From Bacteriovoracaceae bacterium UBA3083 (GTDB lineage: Bacteria > Bdellovibrionota > Bacteriovoracia > Bacteriovoracales > Bacteriovoracaceae): a DNA stretch of 64,000 nt. Positions within the stretch are counted from its first letter, which is position 1; the number at the start of each line of letters is the position of its first letter. This document shows, piece after piece, positions 1-7,793 of this stretch. Location: assembly GCA_002366565.1 (NCBI GenBank), contig DFBJ01000013.1, forward strand, positions 310,001 through 374,000, written 5' to 3'. The translations under genes were made by a program, and so were the position numbers. The notes beneath the pieces are model-generated. The model did no database searches. It was not told where the DNA came from and was given only the letters and a program-made list of their open reading frames with translations.

Positions 1-2
1 AT

Positions 3-416
3 CTAGAAGATGTAAATGTAATCTCTACTGAAAACGACTACTTTGATTTTCCATCTGCAATAATGAAAGCAAGATTAAAGCTAAAACTATATTCAAAAAA
101 ATCAAATAAATTACTACTAGAACAAATTAGAACAAACCTCGAAACGATACGAAAAGATAAATTCTCAACACTTCATATATATGAGCAGTCTCAGGTTTTC
201 AGAGATTTAGCAATTGTGGAAGACTTAAATGGTAATAGAGAAGTTGCATCAAAACTATTTCAAAAAGCACTAGAAAAGGTCAATCCACTAACTAAGTTAT
301 TTCCCTCTCACCACTTTCTCTGGGTATATGTAGCAGAGTTAAAAGTCTTTAAAAAAAGAGAATTTACAAAGTACGACCTTAAAAACATTCATTTACACTT
401 TGCAACTGCAGAATAA
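3..416 (+). CDS. TPR-like helical protein, 5' end outside window
   Basis: The reading frame is open from the left edge (base 3) with no stop, so the ATG at 63 is probably internal and the gene starts outside the window. The visible C-terminal part is amphipathic helix with the look of a tetratricopeptide repeat: a segment on gene-product size and duplication (LAIVEDLNGNREVASKLFQKALE) resembles one TPR helix pair. It ends just before a clear intrinsic terminator. No catalytic motif is visible. TPR proteins are scaffolds, and the partner cannot be inferred here. Confidence 0.6.
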   Translation, partial: LEDVNVISTENDYFDFPSAIMKARLKLKLYSKKSNKLLLEQIRTNLETIRKDKFSTLHIYEQSQVFRDLAIVEDLNGNREVASKLFQKALEKVNPLTKLFPSHHFLWVYVAELKVFKKREFTKYDLKNIHLHFATAE

Positions 417-428
417 TTCAAGGGACTT

Positions 429-462
429 AAGCCTAGGTAATAACTAGGCTTTTGTTCTTTTT
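429..462 (+). terminator. Intrinsic terminator after the TPR-like gene
   Basis: An 8-bp perfect stem, AAGCCTAG paired with CTAGGCTT around a 7-nt loop, is followed by a T-rich run. It lies 12 bases after the stop of the upstream gene and separates it from the TetR-type gene. Confidence 0.8.
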
Positions 463-507
463 TCACACTTGTTTGCCCCATTTTCAGATACAGTATATAA
501 ACTGATT

Positions 508-1011
508 ATGAAAGATTTTAGTAAAAAAGAACTCGTATTCTTTAAAATTTGTGACAGTGTACTTTATCATGAAGTAACTAAAGGCCATTTAAAGTGGTCT
601 CTTTCAGATATATCCAAACAAGCTGATGTTACAAGATCTCTAATCTATTATTACCTCGGTAAAGAAAAAGAAATCATACTACATGAGTCAGTTCTCTTTA
701 TGTTAGAGCTCTTCTTCAATGTATCAGGAGAAAATAAGCTTGGTGTTAGAAATAGGATGAAAAAAGTTCTAACTCAATTAAAAGAGATTCCACATATTCA
801 TATGTACTATATTAGCGAAAGAACAAAAGATTCAAAATATGGAAAGCTAATAAGAGAGACAGAAGAAAGTATTACTATATATCTTCAAAAAGAATTAGGT
901 CTAAAAAAAGTAGATGTCATGAGATTATTGATGCTAAATTTAGGGGCGGTAGCAATGCAGCTCTCCCCTGAAGAAGTAGATGAAATCTATGCTATTGTAC
1001 CTGCTGATTAG
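508..1011 (+). CDS. TetR/AcrR-family transcriptional regulator
   Basis: An N-terminal helix-turn-helix of TetR type is visible (LSDISKQADVTRSLIYYYLG), where the recognition helix ends in the usual tyrosine-rich YYYLG, followed by an all-helical C-terminal region that would hold the ligand pocket. The length, 167 residues, is slightly short for the family. I chose the ATG at 508; an in-frame TTG at 469 would add 13 residues that look like promoter rather than protein. The effector is unknown. The divergent or neighbouring target is not obvious, since the next gene is convergent. Confidence 0.8.
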   Translation: MKDFSKKELVFFKICDSVLYHEVTKGHLKWSLSDISKQADVTRSLIYYYLGKEKEIILHESVLFMLELFFNVSGENKLGVRNRMKKVLTQLKEIPHIHMYYISERTKDSKYGKLIRETEESITIYLQKELGLKKVDVMRLLMLNLGAVAMQLSPEEVDEIYAIVPAD

Positions 1012-1025
1012 TAAAAAAATCATTA

Positions 1026-1568
1026 CTATTCGTTGAGCTCTCTTTTAATTCTATATAAAACATGTTCTTTTAATTTATGACCTTCCTCAACTAAAGGATG
1101 GTCAAAATCTCCACTTAAATCTCGAGACATTCCAATTTTTTCCATAACCTTGATAGATGGTAAATTTAGTTTAGATGTAAAAGAGACAATTTCTTGAAGC
1201 TTAATTTCATCAAAAGCATATTTGATAACGGCTTTTGCTCCTTCAGTAGCATAACCTTTTCCCCAAAACTCTTTTCTAATTCTCCACCCTATCTCTGTAC
1301 ATGGAGTAAAGTGTGTTTCATAGCTTGGTCTTGCAATTCCAATAAAGCCAATAAAGTCACTAGTCCTTTTTACTTCAACAGCGAGAAGTCCTATATCATC
1401 ATTATTGATTCTTTCAATCTCTCTATCAATTAGCTTATTACTAACATCAGCAGAATATGTAGAAGGAAAGAACCTCATAGTTTCTGGATCTAAATTAAGT
1501 TCAGTAAATGATTGCCTATCGGACTCTTTCCATTGCCGTAAAATAAGTCTATCTGTCTCAATGATCAA
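1026..1568 (-). CDS. GNAT-family N-acetyltransferase (RimJ/RimL-like)
   Basis: The start (IIETDRLILRQW) and the central acetyl-CoA binding stretch (EIGWRIRKEFWGKGYATEGAKA) match the RimJ/RimL branch of GNAT acetyltransferases, as does the later NLPSIKVMEKIGM segment. The 180-residue length is normal. The start is TTG, with AAGGGG five bases upstream on the minus strand deciding it. It probably acetylates an N-terminus or small molecule in the cytoplasm; the substrate cannot be told. It converges on the TetR gene. Confidence 0.85.
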   Translation of the reverse strand: MIIETDRLILRQWKESDRQSFTELNLDPETMRFFPSTYSADVSNKLIDREIERINNDDIGLLAVEVKRTSDFIGFIGIARPSYETHFTPCTEIGWRIRKEFWGKGYATEGAKAVIKYAFDEIKLQEIVSFTSKLNLPSIKVMEKIGMSRDLSGDFDHPLVEEGHKLKEHVLYRIKRELNE

Positions 1569-1621
1569 CTCTTCCCCTTTATTGATTGCTCAATTATTCA
1601 GCTACATTATAGCGATGATGA

Positions 1622-1969
1622 TTAGTCTTCTTTTTGCATCACTTCTTTCAAGTCTTTAGGGATATCCATTCTCTGTAATATACCCACGTTACTTCGACCA
1701 GTATTTCCATTAGGAACAATCCCCAAGGAAGACCCAAAAACACCTAAGGGGATTCGTATAAGCTGTCCTAAGATCTCTCTAAAATCCTTATTCCTTAAAG
1801 AGATCTTAAGCATCCAATAGTGAGATATAGTATGTGAAGTGACACTTCTTTGGCCCAATATATGAGCGCGCTCGAGATGAAAGAATGAATTCTCAAATTG
1901 GTTTAATAAATAGAACTCTTTCGCCTTATTCATCTCAAGTTCAAAGGCCCTCTGCTGAATATTATGCAT
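1622..1969 (-). CDS. DUF3703 family protein
   Basis: A small 115-residue protein with the family hallmarks as I remember them: an N-terminal helix, the HLERAHILGQ segment, and a C-terminal P(L)G...GNTGRSNV stretch. The function of the family is unknown. No signal peptide or membrane segment is visible. It is separated by about 50 bases from the downstream GNAT gene on the same strand. Confidence 0.7.
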   Translation of the reverse strand: MHNIQQRAFELEMNKAKEFYLLNQFENSFFHLERAHILGQRSVTSHTISHYWMLKISLRNKDFREILGQLIRIPLGVFGSSLGIVPNGNTGRSNVGILQRMDIPKDLKEVMQKED

Positions 1970-2006
1970 GAAGTAATACTACCATTCTTAGCAATCCCCT
2001 GCACCT

Positions 2007-2963
2007 CTATTTATGCTTCTTTAGAAATGAGAGCATTAACTCAGCAATAACATAAGGCTTTTCTTCTAAAGCAAAATGTCCAGCGTCTAATAGGTGAAAA
2101 TCAGCATTAGGAACATCTCTCAAATAAGCTTCTGCACCTGCCGCCATGAACGCAGGATCTTTCTTTCCCCATGCGATTAGAGTTGGAGGATTATGCTCTC
2201 TTAAGTACTTCTGCCATACAGGGTATGCATTTAGGTTTGTTCTATAATCTTTAAAAAGTTGAACCTGTATTTTTCTTTCTTGTTTAGTCTTTAAGAAAGC
2301 AAGGTCATGTGTCCAAGAATCAGGACTCATAATATATGTTTTATCTTTATCAATATCCCTAAGGTACTGAGTATTAATTATTGATTTAGGAGTTACAATT
2401 TTAAATAATCTATCGTCGCTATAAACTGATCCCTCATCCCCAGCTGTCATAAAGAATTCAATTCTTTTTTTAGTTAGTCCATCTAAATATGCATTAGCAT
2501 TCTGAGCAATTATCCCCTTCACTCTACTTGGGTCATTAAGAATAACTCTGTAACCAACAGGAGCTCCAAAGTCTTGCATATAAACAAAGAACTTCTTTAT
2601 ATTTTTCTTTTTTAAAAGTCCTTCAATCTGATTTGCTAGTAAGTCAAAAGTATATGTTATTTTATTTGGATTAGGTTTAGCACTAAATCCTGATCCTAAA
2701 TTGTCTGGAGCTATGACATGGTATTGACTAGAAAGGACAGGAATAAGTTCACGAAAAGTATGAGATGAAGAAGGATATCCATGTAGCAGTAATACTGTAT
2801 CCTTACTCTTGTCTCCTGCTTCTCTATAGAACATTTTATGTCCATTAACGACTTCAGTTCGGTAAACAGTTTTAGAAGGTAGAGGTATTAGCTGAGACTT
2901 TTTAACATTATGTGAGCAACCGACAATAAATATAAACATGCATAGTATAATCGAATTTTTCAT
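2007..2963 (-). CDS. Lipoprotein alpha/beta hydrolase, dehalogenase/epoxide-hydrolase-like
   Basis: A signal peptide ending in the lipobox IVGC (Cys16) makes this a predicted lipoprotein. The mature part is an alpha/beta hydrolase: oxyanion loop HGYP (61-64), nucleophile elbow MQDFGAP with Asp131 where serine hydrolases have Ser, and a C-terminal catalytic His near 296 in DAGHFALEEKP. An Asp nucleophile in a QDxG context is typical of haloalkane dehalogenases and epoxide hydrolases. Substrate is not predictable. The start is supported by GAGGA seven bases upstream. It is divergent from the Hsp70-like gene. Confidence 0.85.
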   Translation of the reverse strand: MKNSIILCMFIFIVGCSHNVKKSQLIPLPSKTVYRTEVVNGHKMFYREAGDKSKDTVLLLHGYPSSSHTFRELIPVLSSQYHVIAPDNLGSGFSAKPNPNKITYTFDLLANQIEGLLKKKNIKKFFVYMQDFGAPVGYRVILNDPSRVKGIIAQNANAYLDGLTKKRIEFFMTAGDEGSVYSDDRLFKIVTPKSIINTQYLRDIDKDKTYIMSPDSWTHDLAFLKTKQERKIQVQLFKDYRTNLNAYPVWQKYLREHNPPTLIAWGKKDPAFMAAGAEAYLRDVPNADFHLLDAGHFALEEKPYVIAELMLSFLKKHK

Positions 2964-3085
2964 TTCACTATCCTCAATAGAATTGATTTTCTTACAACTA
3001 ATACTCTATTTATAAGAAATCTATAAATCAACAAGTTAGGAAAACTGTCCTTCGACAAGATCATATTTTACTAAATAAAGAGAAA

Positions 3086-3114
3086 TTACTAGTTTGTACC
3101 AAATCCCTTATAAT
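3086..3114 (+). promoter_or_regulatory. Possible sigma70-type promoter of the Hsp70-like gene
   Basis: A perfect -10 box TATAAT (3109-3114) lies 20 bases before the ATG at 3134. A poor -35 (TTACTA at 3086) has 17-base spacing. The -10 is convincing and the -35 is weak. Confidence 0.4.
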
Positions 3115-3133
3115 GTTAGAATAATCGATAATT

Positions 3134-4402
3134 ATGAACTACTACGCAATAGATTTTGGTACATCCAATTCGCTTCTAAACTATATTTCTGATGAAAACG
3201 TTATCACTCCCGTACCTATGGAGGGAGAGGGTAAATATATTTTAAGATCATTGATTTTTACAATGAGCCAAAAAGAATGGTTTTTTGGAGAAGAAGCAAT
3301 TCAAGAATATACAGAAAATAATGGAGAAGGCCGATTTTTTAGATCTCTAAAAAAGTTCCTAGCCGACCCACATTTCAAGGGAACAGAAGTTCATAATAAA
3401 AAATACTCTATTGAAGCACTTGTTGCTGTCTTTCTTAGAGAGATGAAATCAAGAGCAGATAAATTTACAGGAAAAAATGTTGAAAATGTAATAATGGGTC
3501 GACCTGCGAAGTACTCCCTTTCGAAAGAAAACGACCAACTTGCAGAAGATAGAATGAGGAAGGCCTGTGAGCTCGCAGGTTTCAAAAATATTTTATTCTG
3601 TCCTGAACCTCTTGCTGCAGGATTAGATTTTGATAAAGACAATGATCAAAAGAAAATAGTATTAATTGCTGACTTTGGTGGTGGTACTTCTGATTTTACA
3701 TTAATGCAACTTCATAAAGGTCAGTACTCTCAAGATGATATTTTAGGATTGTCAGGTGTTTATAAAGCTGGAGACTCTCTCGATGGAGAAATGATGCGCA
3801 AGTTTATTGCAAAGCATTTTGGAGCAAAGTTCAGCTTTCAACTTCCTATGGGGAATCAAGTCCTTACCTTTCCAAGAGCACTTTTAAATAAAATATGCTC
3901 TCCAGCTCTAATTACACAGCTAAGAGAAAAAGAAACGTGGAACTACTTGAAGACAATCCATCCATTTGCAAAAGATGAAGAAAACAAACGCCATCTTGAT
4001 CAACTCTTTGCTCTTGTAGACTATCAACTTGGTTACACAATCTTTCACGCTATAGAAAAGTCTAAAATATCAATTTGTACTGAAAATGCAGACACTCACT
4101 CTTTTAAGTTCTCATATGGAGAGATAGAGGTTGAAGAAGAAATACCAAGAGATAAATACTCTTCAGCTATGAAGCCAGTTGTTGAAGAAATTTTAAGTGC
4201 AATGATGGAAGTTTTCGAGCAATCTGGAATAGAACCATCTCAAGTTGATGAGGTCGTATTGACTGGAGGAACAGCACAATTCACTCAAATTCAAAACCGG
4301 TTAAATGAAATCTTTGGAAGCGACAAACTTGTTGAGCACGATATTTATCAATCTGTAGTTGGTGGTCTTTCTCAGTATGCAACACTTCAGTCGAAAGATT
4401 AG
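3134..4402 (+). CDS. yegD: YegD-type Hsp70-like ATPase
   Basis: The Hsp70/actin-type nucleotide-binding fold is complete: phosphate-1 motif AIDFGTSNS (5-13), phosphate-2 motif ADFGGGTSD (179-187) and the adenosine motif VVLTGGTAQF near 374. The 422 residues end right after the ATPase domain, so the substrate-binding domain of DnaK is missing, as in E. coli YegD. No J-domain or nucleotide-exchange partner lies beside it. Cytoplasmic; its role is unknown even in E. coli. Confidence 0.85.
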   Translation: MNYYAIDFGTSNSLLNYISDENVITPVPMEGEGKYILRSLIFTMSQKEWFFGEEAIQEYTENNGEGRFFRSLKKFLADPHFKGTEVHNKKYSIEALVAVFLREMKSRADKFTGKNVENVIMGRPAKYSLSKENDQLAEDRMRKACELAGFKNILFCPEPLAAGLDFDKDNDQKKIVLIADFGGGTSDFTLMQLHKGQYSQDDILGLSGVYKAGDSLDGEMMRKFIAKHFGAKFSFQLPMGNQVLTFPRALLNKICSPALITQLREKETWNYLKTIHPFAKDEENKRHLDQLFALVDYQLGYTIFHAIEKSKISICTENADTHSFKFSYGEIEVEEEIPRDKYSSAMKPVVEEILSAMMEVFEQSGIEPSQVDEVVLTGGTAQFTQIQNRLNEIFGSDKLVEHDIYQSVVGGLSQYATLQSKD

Positions 4403-4443
4403 CTTAATTTCTCCGGATAACCCTGAACAAAAGTATAAAAGCT

Positions 4444-4472
4444 TATACTCCCCTCTCAACTAATATTATAAT
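4444..4472 (+). promoter_or_regulatory. Promoter of the peroxiredoxin-like gene
   Basis: A perfect TATAAT at 4467-4472 overlaps an in-frame ATG at 4471. This argues that the ATG is promoter and not start codon. The -35 region at 4444 (TATACT, 17-base spacing) is weak. Transcription would begin near 4479, leaving room for the AAGGGG ribosome site at 4486-4491. Confidence 0.55.
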
Positions 4473-4497
4473 GGATATAAATTATAAGGGGATAAGT

Positions 4498-5148
4498 GTG
4501 AAAACTCTAAGAGAACAAACAGAAGCAAAAATAGCAGATACTAGAAGTAAAAAGCCAGAATTTATGAAAGCTGTCGATGAGCTTATTCAAAAATCAAAAG
4601 AATTTAAAGATGGAGAAAAGGCCACTAAACCTGGAGAACTCTCTCCTATGTTCACTCTTCCAAATGCTAAAGGAGAATCTATTTCTCTTAAGGATTTATT
4701 AAGCAATGGTCCAGTAGTGTTAACTTTCTACCGTGGTAGCTGGTGCCCGTACTGTAATATTCAATTAAGGGCCCTCCAAGAACGTCTAGAGGAGATACAT
4801 GCACTAGGTGCTCAACTAGTTGCAATTAGTCCAGAGTTTCCAGATGAATCGATGACAACATCAGAGATCAACGCAATGGATTTCACTGTACTATCTGACT
4901 TAAATGCTGATGTCGCTGCAGAGTTTGGTATCGCCTGGAAAGTTCCAGAAGTTTTACGAGAGCATATGCGTGTCGACAGAAACCTTGACCTTGAAGTTAT
5001 AAATAATGGAAATGGAAATACCTTACCAATCCCAGCAACTTTTATAATAAAACAAGATGGAACAGTCTCATGGAGTTATGTAGATGTTGACTATAGAAGA
5101 CGTTCAGAGCCAAGCGACATTATTGCAGAACTTGAAAAAGTTAAATAA
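4498..5148 (+). CDS. AhpC/TSA-family peroxiredoxin-like thiol protein
   Basis: A thioredoxin fold with the redox site YRGSWCPYCN (Cys83 and Cys86 from the chosen start) and a later IPATFI segment carrying the cis-proline. The CxxC arrangement places it in the peroxiredoxin-like AhpC/TSA group rather than among classic 2-Cys enzymes. It probably reduces peroxides or disulfides in the cytoplasm; there is no signal peptide. The GTG at 4498 is chosen because AAGGGG sits just upstream, while the ATG at 4471 lies inside the -10 box. An 80-residue helical region precedes the fold. Confidence 0.8.
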   Translation: MKTLREQTEAKIADTRSKKPEFMKAVDELIQKSKEFKDGEKATKPGELSPMFTLPNAKGESISLKDLLSNGPVVLTFYRGSWCPYCNIQLRALQERLEEIHALGAQLVAISPEFPDESMTTSEINAMDFTVLSDLNADVAAEFGIAWKVPEVLREHMRVDRNLDLEVINNGNGNTLPIPATFIIKQDGTVSWSYVDVDYRRRSEPSDIIAELEKVK

Positions 5149-5240
5149 CTACTAAATTATATTTATATAAAGAAAGAGTTTCTTTACTCTATTATAAATA
5201 AAAACTTTGATTTTCTTCTATTTATTCCGAAGAGATCATT

Positions 5241-6440
5241 ATGTCCATGAGTAAAGAAACCTTTCATAAGCTTTTAAAGTTAGCCACTGTTAATGGAGTG
5301 AGTGATATTCACCTAAGAGAAGGAGAAAATCCTTATTTTAGAATGAAGGGTGGACTAAAGAAAATAAAAGCAGATCCACTAAGCAAAGAAGATATGCTTA
5401 TCATTTGTAGGATCATTATTCCTGACCAAGAAATTTTAAAAAGAATTGAAACACTTAAAGAATATGATGGTTCATACCAGTATGGAAAAATCTGTAGAGT
5501 GAGAATTAGTCTCTTAAAGTTTCAAGGCCGTATCGCAATTATCATGAGAGTCATTAATATAAAAGTTCCAACAATGGCTGAGTTAGGACTACCTCCAGCT
5601 CTCAAGGGGTTTGTTAATGCAAAACGTGGACTAGTTCTAGTTACAGGTGTAACAGGATCGGGGAAAAGTTCTACCTTGGCCTCTATTATTCAAGAGATAA
5701 ATAGAACAAGAGAAGAGCATATACTAACAATTGAAGACCCTATTGAATTTATATTTACTTCAGAAAAATCAAGGATTACACAACGTGAGCTTGGTGAAGA
5801 TACAGATAGTTTTAAAGATGCACTTAGAGGAGCTCTCAGACAGGACCCAGATATTATTGTAATTGGAGAACTTAGAGATGCTGAAACAATTCAGATATCA
5901 ATGAAGGCAGCTGAAACAGGCCATTTAGTTTTTGCAACGGTTCATACAACAAATGCTCCCGCCACTATCAATAGAATAGTTTCAATGTTTCCACCTGAAG
6001 AACAAGATAATGTAAAACTTAGATTATCAGAGTGTCTCTTTGGTTCAATAAGCCAACGCCTCCTTCCAACAATGGATGGAAAAGGCAGAATTTGTGCCCA
6101 AGAGATAATGGTAAATAAAGTTGGAATACAAGACTGTATAAGTGGAAAAGAGCCTTTATCAAAAATGTATATAACTATAGAAAAGTCAAAAGGTGAAATG
6201 CAATCTTTTGATCAGCACTTAACAAAACTTTATAAGGAAAAAAGTATTTCCTTTGAGGTTGCTAGTGGTGCAGCTTCATCACCATCAAACTTTGAGAGAA
6301 ATCTAGAGTTTGGAGGAAGTGATAAAGAGGATCAAGATGAGCATGAAGAGCAACATAAGGAATCACCAGAAAATCAAGATATAGAGTCACAAGACGATGT
6401 TGAAGAAAATACTGGGGATCTCTCGCTAGATATTAATTAA
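5241..6440 (+). CDS. pilT: PilT/PilU-family twitching ATPase with acidic C-terminal tail
   Basis: All four retraction-ATPase signatures are present: Walker A GVTGSGKS (136-143), Asp box TIEDPIEF (163-170), Walker B region DIIVIGELRD (204-213) and His box HLVFATVHT (228-236). The enzyme drives type IV pilus retraction at the inner membrane. The family is usually near 345-380 residues. Here the last 60 or so residues are a Glu/Asp/Gln-rich, low-complexity tail that looks disordered. PilT and PilU are hard to separate by eye. No other pilus genes lie in the window. Confidence 0.85.
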   Translation: MSMSKETFHKLLKLATVNGVSDIHLREGENPYFRMKGGLKKIKADPLSKEDMLIICRIIIPDQEILKRIETLKEYDGSYQYGKICRVRISLLKFQGRIAIIMRVINIKVPTMAELGLPPALKGFVNAKRGLVLVTGVTGSGKSSTLASIIQEINRTREEHILTIEDPIEFIFTSEKSRITQRELGEDTDSFKDALRGALRQDPDIIVIGELRDAETIQISMKAAETGHLVFATVHTTNAPATINRIVSMFPPEEQDNVKLRLSECLFGSISQRLLPTMDGKGRICAQEIMVNKVGIQDCISGKEPLSKMYITIEKSKGEMQSFDQHLTKLYKEKSISFEVASGAASSPSNFERNLEFGGSDKEDQDEHEEQHKESPENQDIESQDDVEENTGDLSLDIN

Positions 6441-6451
6441 AATGAAAACTT

Positions 6452-6682
6452 TTATTTCTCTTTCTCTTTAATTATTGATTTATTCCTAATACAAATGAGC
6501 TTTCCCGCAGCTTCCTGACAAGTACCTCGGTATATATCTAAATGATGATCTCTATACTCACAAGGTTCATCTTTTTTCTTCAATTCACAGGCAATCCAGG
6601 GCGCACTAGCCTGAACACCAGCATGTGCATGGACAAAATGAGTATTGATTAAGAAACTAAATAGTAGAATTATACTACTCAT
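6452..6682 (-). CDS. Small secreted four-Cys protein
   Basis: A 76-residue protein with a signal peptide (cleavage near HFVHA) and a mature domain of about 56 residues. Four cysteines are arranged C...C-E-Y...GTC...C, suggesting two disulfides in the periplasm or outside. I have a vague memory of a small conserved family with the YRGTCQ and CIRN pieces, but cannot name it. Start supported by GAGGTGAG upstream on the minus strand. It converges on the PilT gene with an 11-base gap. Confidence 0.65.
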   Translation of the reverse strand: MSSIILLFSFLINTHFVHAHAGVQASAPWIACELKKKDEPCEYRDHHLDIYRGTCQEAAGKLICIRNKSIIKEKEK

Positions 6683-6854
6683 TACTTCTCACCTCTCTTA
6701 TAAATACTGCAACTCAATTATATGCCACTCCCCAGATAATATCTTTAAATTATACAAACATTGTGAAAAAAAAGTATCTTAAACAATACTTTAAAACGAA
6801 TTTTGATGAACAAGTAATAAAGAAATATTCAGAGTTTAAGAAAGCTTAGGAGCC

Positions 6855-7640
6855 CTATAGTACTGCCTGAGCAGTATAAATATTTAATACCTCTTGAGCA
6901 GTTAGAGCTCTATTAAATACTGCAAATTCATCAACCATACCTACAAGGTCACGACTCTCTGATTTTGCATTCCCTATTAAAGTTGAAACTTCACTAGGTA
7001 GAGCTCCACTTCCTTCACTCTCAATAACAACAGTTTTTTCTACACCATTGACGTATATTGAAACCAACCCAGTAGAGTCTCCAGGAAATGGATTTGATAT
7101 ATCAACATTAATAACAATATGAACCCACTCATCTTCATTAAATGCATCAGCACTATTTAACTTAAAACGAGTTGTTCCACTAGAGCCTTTAACTTCGAGC
7201 TGTACTCGTTGAGAGCCCCTATCATGAAGTCTATAGCGATCCGACTCGAATATATATTGAGTTACATTTTCTTCATTAGAAGAGCTGTAATGCCAAACTG
7301 AAATTGAAAATTTATCGAGTTCTTCAAAAGAGAAATCTGCATGATCACCGTCACCGTCAAACTCTAAGGCCTTACCTACCTGACCATTAACAAATGGAAT
7401 TATCCCATCGCTAAGGTCAACAGAGTCTCTTACCTCTACCGCATCCTGCTGAGCTATTCCATAATCAGTAAAATTTGAATCAAACTTGTAGTAATGAACT
7501 AAACTAGTACTTTGATCACCTATTATAGTTCTTATGTCATTTAGAGGGTAATCAGAGATAGTTTGTACTTTAAATACAGCATCATTCTTAATACAAGATA
7601 TTGATAATATTAAAATTAGTAAACAAACACTAAACTTCAT
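6855..7640 (-). CDS. LamG-like (concanavalin A-like) surface lipoprotein
   Basis: A hydrophobic leader ending in SISC (Cys16, an imperfect lipobox) is followed by one laminin-G-like jelly-roll domain. Signs of it are ALEFDGDGDHADF near 92, FSISVWHYSS, WVHIVINVD and the closing motif MVDEFAVFNRALTAQEV near the C-terminus. Such domains bind glycans or proteins and are often found in surface proteins. Start supported by AAGGA upstream. Likely anchored in the outer membrane; the ligand is unknown. Confidence 0.75.
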   Translation of the reverse strand: MKFSVCLLILILSISCIKNDAVFKVQTISDYPLNDIRTIIGDQSTSLVHYYKFDSNFTDYGIAQQDAVEVRDSVDLSDGIIPFVNGQVGKALEFDGDGDHADFSFEELDKFSISVWHYSSSNEENVTQYIFESDRYRLHDRGSQRVQLEVKGSSGTTRFKLNSADAFNEDEWVHIVINVDISNPFPGDSTGLVSIYVNGVEKTVVIESEGSGALPSEVSTLIGNAKSESRDLVGMVDEFAVFNRALTAQEVLNIYTAQAVL

Positions 7641-7793
7641 GATGATTCCTTCAAACTTAATTAATTAAATATAAGTTAATATTGTAAACTAAATTAAATA
7701 TATCACACACATCGGCACCTTATTAAGACACCAATAAAATCAATGCCTTAAATCAAAAGCTAAGTAATTATTAATAAAAACCGACAAATATTT

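Noticed and set aside
3391..3642. Minus-strand frame inside the Hsp70-like gene
   Set aside because: Entirely within a well-supported gene with conserved motifs; no independent evidence.
4471..4497. ATG start for the peroxiredoxin-like gene
   Set aside because: The ATG lies inside a perfect TATAAT box, and a GTG 27 bases on has AAGGGG at a good distance.
6763..6849. 28-codon frame starting GTG (KKKYLKQYFKTNF...)
   Set aside because: Very short, no ribosome site, composition typical of AT-rich intergenic DNA.
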